This document shows, in pieces, positions 16,506 to 24,777 of a stretch of DNA of 64,000 nt (positions within the stretch are counted from its first letter, which is position 1; each line of letters starts with the position of its first letter). The translations under genes were made by a program, and so were the position numbers. This stretch comes from Clostridium sp. 1001271st1 H5 (GTDB taxonomy: Bacteria > Bacillota > Clostridia > Lachnospirales > Lachnospiraceae), in assembly GCF_005845215.1 (NCBI RefSeq), contig NZ_SPHO01000006.1, forward strand, positions 186,001 through 250,000. Reading direction: 5' to 3'. The notes beneath the pieces are model-generated. The model was given only the letters and a program-made list of their open reading frames with translations. It was not told the origin of the DNA and did not search any database.

Positions 16506-17576
16506 TTACATGTTCACGGTCATCTGCAGGTCCTCCATTGCGTCCACGAACTTCACATGGCTGGCAATAAACACCTTGGCCCCAGTGTTGGCCGTCAGAA
16601 TTTCTGTCTCTGTCATCTGGGATACATCCTGCCCCCGTTCCTGCAGGTACTGCTTCTGGGCCTGCGCGTCCACCGATGCCGTATTGTCATAGCTGGCATC
16701 CAGCACCTCCCCTGCGAGTCCTGCCTGGTACGCCCGCACAGCTGCCACGAATAGCTGCTTGTTGTCATAGTCATTCACATACTTTCCTACATAGCTGTCT
16801 GTGAAGGTGTTGCGGATGTCGTCCTGATATAGATCCATCCCCTCCACGATCTTAATCTTGCGCACATCCTCCGTCTTTTCCTTCGTAAAGGTGGTCAGGC
16901 TATTAACACCACGGCCCACCTTGTACTTTTCGCCGTCAAACACCAGAATAAACTCTCCCTTATTAATGCGTTCATCCGGGTCCGATGGACACTCTGCCTT
17001 TAATACGTCTCCCAGCACGTAGTAAGTGCTGGAGCGTGACAGGGAAAGCCCGGCTAAGACCCCCGCAATCCGTGCACAGTATTCCTTTGCCGTGTGGGTC
17101 TTTCCAGTAATGGAGGACTCTATCCCATCCGTGGTCAGATTGATAATCCCTTCATGATCGCTGGCACTTGCTGCCAGCACTGCTTTAAATGTCTTATGGT
17201 TCTTATCTCGCATCTCCTTGATCCAGGCCGCCAGCGTGGTCTTGTCCTCGTCTGAAATATCCGGATAGCACAGGTAATTCCAGCGCAGGTACATCAGCTC
17301 CTTCAAGGCCGCAGCCAGGTTGGGGGACTCGGCGGACTCCCTCAGTACAATCACCCGCACGGGTCCTCCTTCGAATAGCAGCTTTAAATATCCGTAGTTG
17401 GCTTCCGTCATGTGCTCAAAGTCAATGTCCAGGATGCTCTCATAGACCGACAGCCTCTGGCCGCCCTCCGTGTCATCCTTTATAATACAGGCCACAATCC
17501 CCCTCTCGCTCCGTTCGATGGCGGAGGCGGCAAGGCCCTTAAATATAATTGTGATGTTCGGTAATCCTAATGCCAT
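16506..17576 (-). CDS. XkdK-like contractile tail sheath protein
   Basis: 356 residues. MALGLPNITIIFKGLAASAI at the start, CARIAGVLAGLSLSRSSTYY in the middle and DIRNTFTDSYVGKYVNDYDN near the end are conserved sheath patterns. It shows that the phage is a myovirus-type particle although the early genes are Mu-like. The sheath wraps the tube and contracts on adsorption. Confidence 0.9.
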   Translation of the reverse strand: MALGLPNITIIFKGLAASAIERSERGIVACIIKDDTEGGQRLSVYESILDIDFEHMTEANYGYLKLLFEGGPVRVIVLRESAESPNLAAALKELMYLRWNYLCYPDISDEDKTTLAAWIKEMRDKNHKTFKAVLAASASDHEGIINLTTDGIESSITGKTHTAKEYCARIAGVLAGLSLSRSSTYYVLGDVLKAECPSDPDERINKGEFILVFDGEKYKVGRGVNSLTTFTKEKTEDVRKIKIVEGMDLYQDDIRNTFTDSYVGKYVNDYDNKQLFVAAVRAYQAGLAGEVLDASYDNTASVDAQAQKQYLQERGQDVSQMTETEILTANTGAKVFIASHVKFVDAMEDLQMTVNM

Positions 17577-17580
17577 GTTC

Positions 17581-18051
17581 TCATCCTCTCTCGGTTCTCA
17601 TTTCCAGTGTCCCAATCTCCGTTCCTTCCTCCGGCCTGTCCGATACGATGAAGGTAAGAGGGAAGGTCAGGTGAAGCATGCCGCCGCTGATATTGGTGGT
17701 AACACGGGCTACCGTGGCTGCCCGCCTCTCTCCTCCGTAAGCAAATGGAAAGACCGGCCGGAATACGCGGTCCAGTTCCATGGCCTTTTCGCCATATCTG
17801 CGGATTGACTCCTCTGGCTCATGGTAATCTATGGATACCATCAGGGCCGCTTCTGTCTGGTCCGGGCTGATGGTCGTGAATGAGGCGGGAATCACCTCCA
17901 CAAAATACCATTTACTGCTATCCTCATCCTCCGGCTCCAGCGTCCTGTCCGTCCGCATAATTTCCTCGGCATACACATCCACATCCGGTTCATGGTCGCG
18001 CAGCATACCGATGGCCGCGTCCTTTACTGCCTGTAAGATGTTCTCATCCAT
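17581..18051 (-). CDS. Tail completion/terminator-like protein (DUF6838-type)
   Basis: 156 residues from ATG 18051 (GGAGG upstream). Mixed alpha/beta, acidic start (DAAIGMLRDHEPDVDVYAEE), TTISPDQTEAALMVSIDY in the middle. Position between the HK97 gp10-like protein and the sheath is that of tail terminator proteins. The family assignment is tentative. Confidence 0.6.
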   Translation of the reverse strand: MDENILQAVKDAAIGMLRDHEPDVDVYAEEIMRTDRTLEPEDEDSSKWYFVEVIPASFTTISPDQTEAALMVSIDYHEPEESIRRYGEKAMELDRVFRPVFPFAYGGERRAATVARVTTNISGGMLHLTFPLTFIVSDRPEEGTEIGTLEMRTERG

Positions 18052-18070
18052 ACAGTTAGTTCCTCCTGTC

Positions 18071-18508
18071 TTATACAATGTCATGGGTGTTCAGGAAATC
18101 GTTCATCCACTCCTGCAGGTATCCGGGAAGTACGGCCTGAAGCTCCGCAAGGGACAGCTCCATCATGTGGGCCCCCTTAACCGTCTTTGCCTTCAGGCGC
18201 TTCCCCAGGGCCGGAACATACTGCCCTACCTTCTGCCGATGCCCCCATTCCACCGCTTCGGCGTACTCTACGTTGTTGTACACCTCAATCACATATTCAT
18301 CCCCGCGTTTCCGGACTTCCCCCACCTTCCAGTTGTTCTGCAGCCAGCTGGTCTTTTTAGGAGTTTTCTCCTTGACCTTGCCCTGCAGCTCCATGGCCAC
18401 CTGGATGACCATGGCCTTAAACTCTTCCGGATACTGCTCCTCAATGGCCCTGGCCAGTTCCTGTTCCCATTCGTCCAGTCCATCCATGCGGTATTCCGTC
18501 CCGGCCAT
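18071..18508 (-). CDS. HK97 gp10-like head-tail/tail completion protein
   Basis: 145 residues. KEKTPKKTSWLQNNWKVG and VYNNVEYAEAVEWGHRQ are hallmark patterns of the HK97 gp10/XkdI family. It probably joins tail to connector. The start ATG overlaps the end of the preceding gene by one base. Confidence 0.8.
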   Translation of the reverse strand: MAGTEYRMDGLDEWEQELARAIEEQYPEEFKAMVIQVAMELQGKVKEKTPKKTSWLQNNWKVGEVRKRGDEYVIEVYNNVEYAEAVEWGHRQKVGQYVPALGKRLKAKTVKGAHMMELSLAELQAVLPGYLQEWMNDFLNTHDIV

Positions 18509-18870
18509 CAGACACGCTCCTGTTCCAGGACAAGCGGGACCTGGTTGTGAGAGGGCTGACGCTCGGCCAGTCCGGCCATGGCTTTGGTGAGCCGTCCCCT
18601 CTGTTTAATTTCCAGATAGTCATTAGGCTCTATCTCTATCTCCGGACGCACAAATAGACTATACTGGGTGGGGACACTTCCTGCGGGCAGTTCCCGGTTC
18701 AGAGTTCCTCCCGTATGGGTGGATAAAGCGCAGGAGATAGATTCATAAACCTTCCTTCCCTCCGCTTTCCTGTGAAAGACCGTCTCTCCGTTTGGCAGAC
18801 GGTCTTTGAAAGGTCGGTAAACAGTCACGGTATCTTCATAGGTCAAAGCCAGGATATCTGCTTCCGTCAT
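18508..18870 (-). CDS. Head-tail joining protein (minor capsid)
   Basis: 120 residues: LTYEDTVTVYRPFKDRLPNG at the start, then a beta-rich barrel-like region (VPTQYSLFVRPEIEIEPNDY). It fits the minor capsid/XkdH-type stopper proteins between connector and gp10-like protein. Assignment by position and pattern. Confidence 0.6.
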   Translation of the reverse strand: MTEADILALTYEDTVTVYRPFKDRLPNGETVFHRKAEGRKVYESISCALSTHTGGTLNRELPAGSVPTQYSLFVRPEIEIEPNDYLEIKQRGRLTKAMAGLAERQPSHNQVPLVLEQERV

Positions 18871-18881
18871 GTGTTCCTCCT

Positions 18882-19238
18882 TTATTTTGGCAGGTTCATC
18901 TTTTTATAGCGGCGCAGCTGGGGCTCATAGTCTTTCAAAAGCCGGGAGCATGCCTGGGTAAGGGCCGTGTCGTCCCGATAGGTGATGGAGGTATCTCCCC
19001 TGGTCACGGAGGTGACGGCCCCTGCACCGGACAGGTTCATCTCCTCCTTTAAGGTGTCCTCCGCCATCTGTGCAATCACCGGCTCCAGCATTTTTGGAAT
19101 ATCCTCCCGATTGCAGCGGATGAGGACCATGGTTCCAATCCGCCGAATACACCGCTCCACATCTGATTTCTTGTCATCCGATAGCTTTAGGGAGGCCATC
19201 ACCTCCCCGGTTATCCAAGTAAGCTGCTCACTGGTCAT
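18882..19238 (-). CDS. Phage head-tail connector protein
   Basis: 118 residues from ATG 19238. Mostly helical (MTSEQLTWITGEVMASLKLS, CIRRIGTMVLIRCNREDIPK), as in gp6/YqbG-type connector proteins. The longer open frame runs back into the capsid gene and is rejected. It follows the major capsid gene. Confidence 0.65.
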   Translation of the reverse strand: MTSEQLTWITGEVMASLKLSDDKKSDVERCIRRIGTMVLIRCNREDIPKMLEPVIAQMAEDTLKEEMNLSGAGAVTSVTRGDTSITYRDDTALTQACSRLLKDYEPQLRRYKKMNLPK

Positions 19239-19254
19239 ATGCGTCTCCCCTCCA

Positions 19255-20208
19255 TTACGCCGTTTCTTCCGGTTCCACAGAGGCCGGTTTTGCCTGTTTG
19301 AAATTCGCACGACAGGTCTTGAGCTTTTCCTTCGTGATCCACAGATCATGGTATCTCCGGTAATCCCATCCCCATGCCCGTGCCTTCTGGTTGGTTTCCG
19401 GGTCAAAGATACGCATTTTGTCCGTTTTAGAGACCGCGATGGGGGCGTTCTGCGGCGTGATGAGCCAGTTGATGTCAATGGCGTCCTCCGCCGCCTTAAA
19501 TCCGCCTTTTTCCTGTCCGGCTGTCTTTCCGTCCTGGAATACATACTTGGACTTCATGCGGCTAGAAGGCACGGACCGTAAGGGAATCCCATTCAAGGAT
19601 TTGACCTTGACCGTCACATCTCCCTGGGAAAAATCCGTCACATCCAGCCGCCTGGACAGCTTGTCCGAATTATTCAAGAGGTTTAAAACCAGGGTGGAGA
19701 TGGAAACGATGAGTGGGATGCTCTCCCCTACCACGTCCTGCACAGCCGCTATATCATCTAAGAGCGCTTTCAGGATGCTTGATTCCGCAGGCGTATAGCT
19801 GTATTCTGCCAAGTCAGATCCCATACATTTTTGCGCAATGGTGCTGTAACGGTAAGCATCAATCTCCGGGACCACATGGACCCGCTGGAATTCTCCCATC
19901 AGGCTGGCGGCTGCCAGCACAAAGCCGGACTCATCCACATCGTTTTCATCAATCTGGAAGGAGCGGCCCCTGTCCTTGGTCATCTTCATGGTCTGCCAGG
20001 ACAGGTCCACGCTGCCCGCGACAAACCCGTTCCTCCGGTCATAGTCCGCCAGCCCGTCCATGACGACATCGGGGATTTTCACCTCATCGCCCCCGCTGTA
20101 GCGCACCAGGTCACGGTTCACCTCCATCCAGCCGGATGTAGCCTGCTCCACAGCCGCCGCGTCAAGAGCCGGCTGAAATATCTTTGCATACTCAATTGTG
20201 TTTGCCAT
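19255..20208 (-). CDS. Major capsid protein
   Basis: 317 residues. ATSGWMEVNRDLVRYSGGDE, VDLSWQTMKMTKDRGRSFQI and DENDVDESGFVLAAASLMGE are conserved in XkdG-type/HK97-fold capsid proteins of Clostridia. It follows the scaffold gene by one base. The Pro/Glu-rich end may be surface-exposed. Confidence 0.85.
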   Translation of the reverse strand: MANTIEYAKIFQPALDAAAVEQATSGWMEVNRDLVRYSGGDEVKIPDVVMDGLADYDRRNGFVAGSVDLSWQTMKMTKDRGRSFQIDENDVDESGFVLAAASLMGEFQRVHVVPEIDAYRYSTIAQKCMGSDLAEYSYTPAESSILKALLDDIAAVQDVVGESIPLIVSISTLVLNLLNNSDKLSRRLDVTDFSQGDVTVKVKSLNGIPLRSVPSSRMKSKYVFQDGKTAGQEKGGFKAAEDAIDINWLITPQNAPIAVSKTDKMRIFDPETNQKARAWGWDYRRYHDLWITKEKLKTCRANFKQAKPASVEPEETA

Positions 20209-20209
20209 C

Positions 20210-20884
20210 TTATAATCCTCCTCTGATTCGTTTCTGAATTTCCGCGCTGATCATGCCGTCTGTCAGGCTGGCTGCTCCTCCCAGTCCCTTGGGAGTGGTG
20301 CCCTTAAGCCGCTCCTTGATGCCTGTCTCCAACTGCTCCTGGTACATGGCTCCAATCTTCTCCAGGCTGGCCGCCATCCTGGCTTCATCTGTATAATCCA
20401 GGAATTCCGACAGTCCGACCGGAAGCTTTTTCTCCGCCAGCTTAGCGGCCGCTTTCTGTTCCAGCTCCATCCGCTTCAGTTTCCCGGTCAGCTCTGCGTT
20501 CTCCTTTTTCATAGCCTCGCGCTCCTCGGCCTCCCGTTCCTGCGGCGAAAGCTTCTCCAGGCGCTTTTCCTCCGCCCGCCGGGCCTCTTCTGCCTCCTTT
20601 GCTTCCTTTACGGCTTTTTCAATTTCAGCGGCCAGCTCTGCCTGGGTATAGGTTTTTTCTGCCTTCTTTTCACGGGAAGCCTCCTTCCCGTCTGTCCCTT
20701 CCTCCTTTGTTTCCCCTGCTGTTTTCCCATCCTTTGCGGGCGTCTGTACTCCCGGGCCCTCCTCTTTCTTCTGGCTTCCTCCCAGGAGGCTGCGTATCTT
20801 ATCAAGCAGTCCCCCCTCCTCCTGTCTCTCTCCCTGCTGCTCCAATACCGTTTCTGACACAGCTGCCTTTGTTCCTTCTTCCAT
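20210..20884 (-). CDS. Capsid scaffold protein (DUF4355-like)
   Basis: 224 residues, highly charged and coiled-coil rich (AELAAEIEKAVKEAKEAEEA; LSPQEREAEEREAMKKENAE), with a Gly/Arg C-terminus. This composition and the place directly before the capsid gene are those of scaffold proteins that guide procapsid assembly and then leave. No protease gene is present nearby. Confidence 0.8.
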   Translation of the reverse strand: MEEGTKAAVSETVLEQQGERQEEGGLLDKIRSLLGGSQKKEEGPGVQTPAKDGKTAGETKEEGTDGKEASREKKAEKTYTQAELAAEIEKAVKEAKEAEEARRAEEKRLEKLSPQEREAEEREAMKKENAELTGKLKRMELEQKAAAKLAEKKLPVGLSEFLDYTDEARMAASLEKIGAMYQEQLETGIKERLKGTTPKGLGGAASLTDGMISAEIQKRIRGGL

Positions 20885-20896
20885 CCGATGTTCCTC

Positions 20897-21022
20897 CTAT
20901 CCATTCACTTCCGCCATGATTTGGGCTTTCTCTTCCTCTGTGATCCACTTCTTTTTGACCGCATTGGTCAGATATTGCTCGTTGCCTGTTTCTCGATAGA
21001 TACGGGTCAATGTCTGTATCAT
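20897..21022 (-). CDS. XkdX-like small phage protein
   Basis: 41 residues (MIQTLTRIYRETGNEQYLTN, then AVKKKWITEEEKAQIMAEVN). Its ATG overlaps the stop of the preceding gene as ATGA, with GGAGGTGAGGGAG upstream. The pattern WITxEExxxI is that of the XkdX family of small phage proteins. Role unknown. Confidence 0.75.
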   Translation of the reverse strand: MIQTLTRIYRETGNEQYLTNAVKKKWITEEEKAQIMAEVNG

Positions 21023-21387
21023 GCTCCCTCACCTCCTGTCAGTGCATCCATAGCAAGCACATCCGTGGTTTCCTCCACTGCCCCTACTCGGTCCGCCAGC
21101 TTTTCAAGCTCCGTCCGTTCCCGGATCCCCCAGGAAGCAAGGAGGGTGCCGTCCTCCTTTCCCCGGACTACCAGCACCGGATCTCCAAATATTAGGTGCT
21201 CGTAGGTCCCGGTCACCGTATCACCGTTCTTTATCTGTACCCGGGATAAGTTCTCTTTTGTCATCTTCTCCCAATCCGCCATTAAGGCTTCCCGCCCCTC
21301 ATAGGCGGCCTCCATCTGCCCCAGGCAGGATCCGGCTTCCAAGATGATGGCTGTTCCGTCCTTTAACAGTAATTTACGTTTTTCCAT
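21019..21387 (-). CDS. Phage structural-module protein of unknown function
   Basis: 122 residues: KLLLKDGTAIILEAGSCLGQ at the start, KNGDTVTGTYEHLIFGDPVL in the middle. Beta-rich N-terminal half and acidic end. Placed between the head morphogenesis and scaffold genes. Not recognised. Confidence 0.6.
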   Translation of the reverse strand: MEKRKLLLKDGTAIILEAGSCLGQMEAAYEGREALMADWEKMTKENLSRVQIKNGDTVTGTYEHLIFGDPVLVVRGKEDGTLLASWGIRERTELEKLADRVGAVEETTDVLAMDALTGGEGA

Positions 21388-21431
21388 GTTATTCTCCTTC
21401 CATTGCTCCTATTTTTGCGTAATAAAATAAG

Positions 21432-21444
21432 CCCCATAGATGGG
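21432..21444 (-). terminator. Weak terminator-like hairpin
   Basis: CCCAT-CTA-TGGGG followed by CTTATTTTATTA on the minus strand, between two late genes. The stem is short, so at most partial termination is expected. Confidence 0.35.
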
Positions 21445-21452
21445 ACTCATTC

Positions 21453-21662
21453 TCATTTCGTTACTGTATCGTTCCCTCCAGATGATTCTGGCTCAATCCG
21501 ATACGGGCAGGCGTTCTTCCCGGACCATATCTCTTTTGGGATTCCTTTTTCATATGACAGACAGTAGTGGAGCTTCCATGCCTCCTCCTCATCACAGGGA
21601 GCCAGGATTCCCTCCATCAGTTCATCGTATACCAGGCAGTTTTCACAGTTCTCATGCTTCAT
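21453..21662 (-). CDS. Small Cys-containing phage protein
   Basis: 69 residues with five cysteines (MKHENCENCLVYDELMEGIL, then CLSYEKGIPKEIWSGKNACP). Could bind a metal. Its start overlaps the end of the head morphogenesis gene. Function not recognised. Confidence 0.5.
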   Translation of the reverse strand: MKHENCENCLVYDELMEGILAPCDEEEAWKLHYCLSYEKGIPKEIWSGKNACPYRIEPESSGGNDTVTK

Positions 21663-23373
21663 GCGATTTACACTCCTTCACCAGGCGTTTTATGTATTCC
21701 GGCATCGGCTCCCCGTTTTCGTACATAACCGCTGCCTCACAAATAAACTCCCGTTCATTTTCCGAAGCGCGGTAGGAAATACCATAAACATCGCCGCTTT
21801 TCATAGCCCTATTATAACATTCCTTTAATTTCCTGTCATCCCGCATCCCTGTTTCGTTTACAATCATATGCATCATTTCATGCTGGATGACGCATGCTAT
21901 CTCACGGCCTTTATATAAGACATTTCCCCGGCTGTAGCGTTTTAATTCCATCTGCCTGCCATATGCCTCCCTGACTGCTTCCGATGCCCCTTCATTCAGT
22001 CTCGCCCGCAGCTTTCCCATGGAAGTTTCAATCCGTTTTGTCCAATTCAGTACACTTCCTTCATAATACTGCTCCGGCGCATTCATGAGCGCCGTACCCA
22101 TCCGCAATCGTTTTCCTACGGCTGATCCCATTTTTCCAGGCGCATCCCGGGAATTAAATATTGTGATTTCATCCAGTTTCTGAAACGGGGCCTTTGCAAG
22201 CTGCCGTTCCAGCTCTGCAGCTGCTTTCTTGTAATTTGCTTGATTCACCTCCCCGGTCACCTTTACCTTGGATGCGTAGGGCTGCAGCAGGCCGGTCGCC
22301 TCCCGCCGATCCTTTAGATTCGCAAAGATGCCTTTCTTCGCATTTTCCTGTCCTGGTTCTGATTCTGCTTTATCCGCTTCCTCCATATGTTTTTTCTTCC
22401 ATTCTTCAAACTTCGGATTACTTTTCAGCGGATTTCCCTGGCGTTGTTTAAATACGGGTATATCATAGGCTGCCACCGTGGTGCATTTGCAGTTCGGATG
22501 GATGGGCGGCAGGTTCTCCCCGGCCCGCGCGTCTGATAGTTCAAACACCTGACCATTCAGGCGCTGGCAAATTTCACAGCCTCCGCCCAGAAAACGGTAC
22601 TTTGTCACCCCGGCATCCTGATACGCAAGCAGCTGGCCCTGATTGGCAAAGTAGCTGGCCTCTGTCCGTACCAGACGCTGGGCCGCATACCTTCCCTTCC
22701 CCATCACATCGTCAATCTCCTTTGCAATCTTATCCACACTGGCCCCGCTCATGAATCCCAGAGTCAGCTCACGGCGGGTCAGCGCTGCCAGCTGGTCCGT
22801 GTTGTCCCAAAGCGCTTTTGAATACTGCTTTCCGCTCCATGGATAAGATAATATCTGCTTTAACAGCCGTTCATCCACCTTCGACACATCCCAGGCCACT
22901 CCCCCGATACTCTGGATATCGAACATTTTACGTTCATAGTTGGTCTGCACCAGGCCTTCCAGCAGTCCGGTCAGCTCTGTTTCTGACCGGCCGGCCAGGC
23001 GGGCCATGTTGTGGTAGATATTTGCCAGCAGCTGCTCCTTCCGGCTGACCTGGCTCTTGGCCGACAGGGTGTTCAGTTCCAAGGCCAGCCGCGAATCCTT
23101 CCCCTGGCCTTCCAGTTCCTCAAGGTACCCTTCCAGCGAGTTTTTCCATGTACTGTATTCCTTTCCCGTCAGCAGCTTTGAGGCCTGGGCCTCTGTCAGC
23201 TGATTGTCCCTTGCATGCCGGCTGTAAAAGGCCCGGATTTCATTTTCAAGGCCATTCACACATTCGTCATACAGCTCCATCAAGTCTGCCTCGCATCCAT
23301 CGGACGCTTCTGCGTTTCTTAAGACCTGTTCTTTTGCTGCTTCAATCCATGCATTGCGCTGCCGCTGGTTCAT
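21652..23373 (-). CDS. Mu F/SPP1 gp7-type head morphogenesis protein fused to a zincin-like domain
   Basis: 573 residues. The first half is the minor head protein: helical N-terminus, then GGCEICQRLNGQVFELSDAR and NLPPIHPNCKCTTVAAYD (about residues 265-310), the Cys-containing signature of Mu F/SPP1 gp7. The second half is extra: from about residue 370 to the end it contains ACVIQHEMMHMIVNETG, an HExxH zinc-metalloprotease motif, and ENEREFICEAAVMYENG with a possible third zinc ligand. Fusions of this family to enzymatic domains are known; a metallopeptidase end would be carried in the virion. Confidence 0.8.
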   Translation of the reverse strand: MNQRQRNAWIEAAKEQVLRNAEASDGCEADLMELYDECVNGLENEIRAFYSRHARDNQLTEAQASKLLTGKEYSTWKNSLEGYLEELEGQGKDSRLALELNTLSAKSQVSRKEQLLANIYHNMARLAGRSETELTGLLEGLVQTNYERKMFDIQSIGGVAWDVSKVDERLLKQILSYPWSGKQYSKALWDNTDQLAALTRRELTLGFMSGASVDKIAKEIDDVMGKGRYAAQRLVRTEASYFANQGQLLAYQDAGVTKYRFLGGGCEICQRLNGQVFELSDARAGENLPPIHPNCKCTTVAAYDIPVFKQRQGNPLKSNPKFEEWKKKHMEEADKAESEPGQENAKKGIFANLKDRREATGLLQPYASKVKVTGEVNQANYKKAAAELERQLAKAPFQKLDEITIFNSRDAPGKMGSAVGKRLRMGTALMNAPEQYYEGSVLNWTKRIETSMGKLRARLNEGASEAVREAYGRQMELKRYSRGNVLYKGREIACVIQHEMMHMIVNETGMRDDRKLKECYNRAMKSGDVYGISYRASENEREFICEAAVMYENGEPMPEYIKRLVKECKSHEA

Positions 23374-24752
23374 CCTTTCTCAGCCTCCTCTTCCGGCTCA
23401 GCCGTTCCCTCCAGTCTGGTTTCACGGGTCTGGAAAGCCCGGGCCAGGTTCTGGTACATCCCAAAGGATTCCACCCCTTCCTGTTTCTCCTCCTCCAGCT
23501 TTTCCAGTTCCTCCTTCGGATTGTCCACAAAGGGCAGGAGTTGCAATAGCGTCTCCTTGGGCAGCATGCTGGACAGGTTTCCGATGATTTGTGACTGCTC
23601 CAGAATGTTCTGCGGCTTATTACGCCGGAACTGCATATCAAGGTCCCGGTAATCATAGTTATGTCCCAGCAGGTTCAGGACGTGGGTGATCAGTTCAATC
23701 CTCCGCTGCAGGGCCCGCTTGAACTTCCGTTCCTTGATGGCGCATATCTGCTCCAGGCCCCACAACTTATAGGATACCGCCACCCCGGACAGGTTACCTC
23801 CAAACGCTTCATCCGTCATGTTGGGGACATTGGCTCCCAGGTGGATATCCTCACGCAGCCGGTTCTTATAGTTCTCCAGCGCCGTGTCATCCACTGTCTT
23901 TAAAATCCAGCCCACATCCCCTCCATCCTCCAGAATAACGGCACGTTCCCGCTTCATCTGCGCTATGTCCTTGGAATCCACATCCCCCAGCCGCGTCACC
24001 TTCAGGATGGCATCGTCATTGTACTGGAAATAGTTGGCCGTATTGGATTGCACCCGGTTATAAGCGTCAATCTCGGAAAGGACCCCTTCAAAATCCCCAA
24101 TCCGCTCCCGGTTGTTGACGTACTCGCAAAATGGCACGTCATTCCAATAATGCTCCTTCCACCCGGTCACTTCTAACACTCCTCCGTTAAAAGATTGTAG
24201 GTAGATAACCCGTGTCCACGTCCAAAACTCCACACGCAGGAGAATGTTCCCATTCTTATCCATGCCCCGCACCATGCGGATAGCCGCAAGCGGGGAGGTG
24301 AACTCGCTTTCCGTCTCATAAAACAGGATGAGGTTTTCTGGAAAAACCAGGCCCAGCCGAATCCTCCCGTCCTCATCCAGATAAACCATCTCAAAGCAGT
24401 CCCCCTTGATGCTGCACTGTTTCCCCAGCTCCGTGTTGTGATCCTGCTCATCGTTATAGTCGAAGATATCCTGAATGGTCTGCAGATATTCCTCGTTCTC
24501 GGAGCTGTACACCACCGGCTGTCCCAGGAAATAGCCCGTGGCCGTGTCGGTGATGTAGCGGGCCATGTTATTGACAATCCGGTTGTCACCTCCGGTCTTA
24601 TCCGTTCTCTCTGAATGCAGGATGTCATGATCCCCCACATAGTAGCGTTCCAGTTTCTGATATTTCATCTGGTAACTCTGCTTCACCACGATTTCCCGGA
24701 TATCCTTCACCGTCAGGGACTCGATGGAGGCCCGGTCCATATATACAATCAT
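23370..24752 (-). CDS. Phage portal protein (SPP1 gp6-like)
   Basis: 460 residues. YYVGDHDILHSERTDKTGGD followed by NRIVNNMARYITDTATGYFL is the classic start of SPP1-type portals; SAVSYKLWGLEQ-like pattern (GVAVSYKLWGLEQICA) lies near residue 325. Acidic C-terminus. It forms the ring through which DNA is packaged. Overlaps the next gene by four bases. Confidence 0.9.
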   Translation of the reverse strand: MIVYMDRASIESLTVKDIREIVVKQSYQMKYQKLERYYVGDHDILHSERTDKTGGDNRIVNNMARYITDTATGYFLGQPVVYSSENEEYLQTIQDIFDYNDEQDHNTELGKQCSIKGDCFEMVYLDEDGRIRLGLVFPENLILFYETESEFTSPLAAIRMVRGMDKNGNILLRVEFWTWTRVIYLQSFNGGVLEVTGWKEHYWNDVPFCEYVNNRERIGDFEGVLSEIDAYNRVQSNTANYFQYNDDAILKVTRLGDVDSKDIAQMKRERAVILEDGGDVGWILKTVDDTALENYKNRLREDIHLGANVPNMTDEAFGGNLSGVAVSYKLWGLEQICAIKERKFKRALQRRIELITHVLNLLGHNYDYRDLDMQFRRNKPQNILEQSQIIGNLSSMLPKETLLQLLPFVDNPKEELEKLEEEKQEGVESFGMYQNLARAFQTRETRLEGTAEPEEEAEKG

Positions 24753-24777
24753 TGGATTCCTTCTTTCCTCTTTCTTA

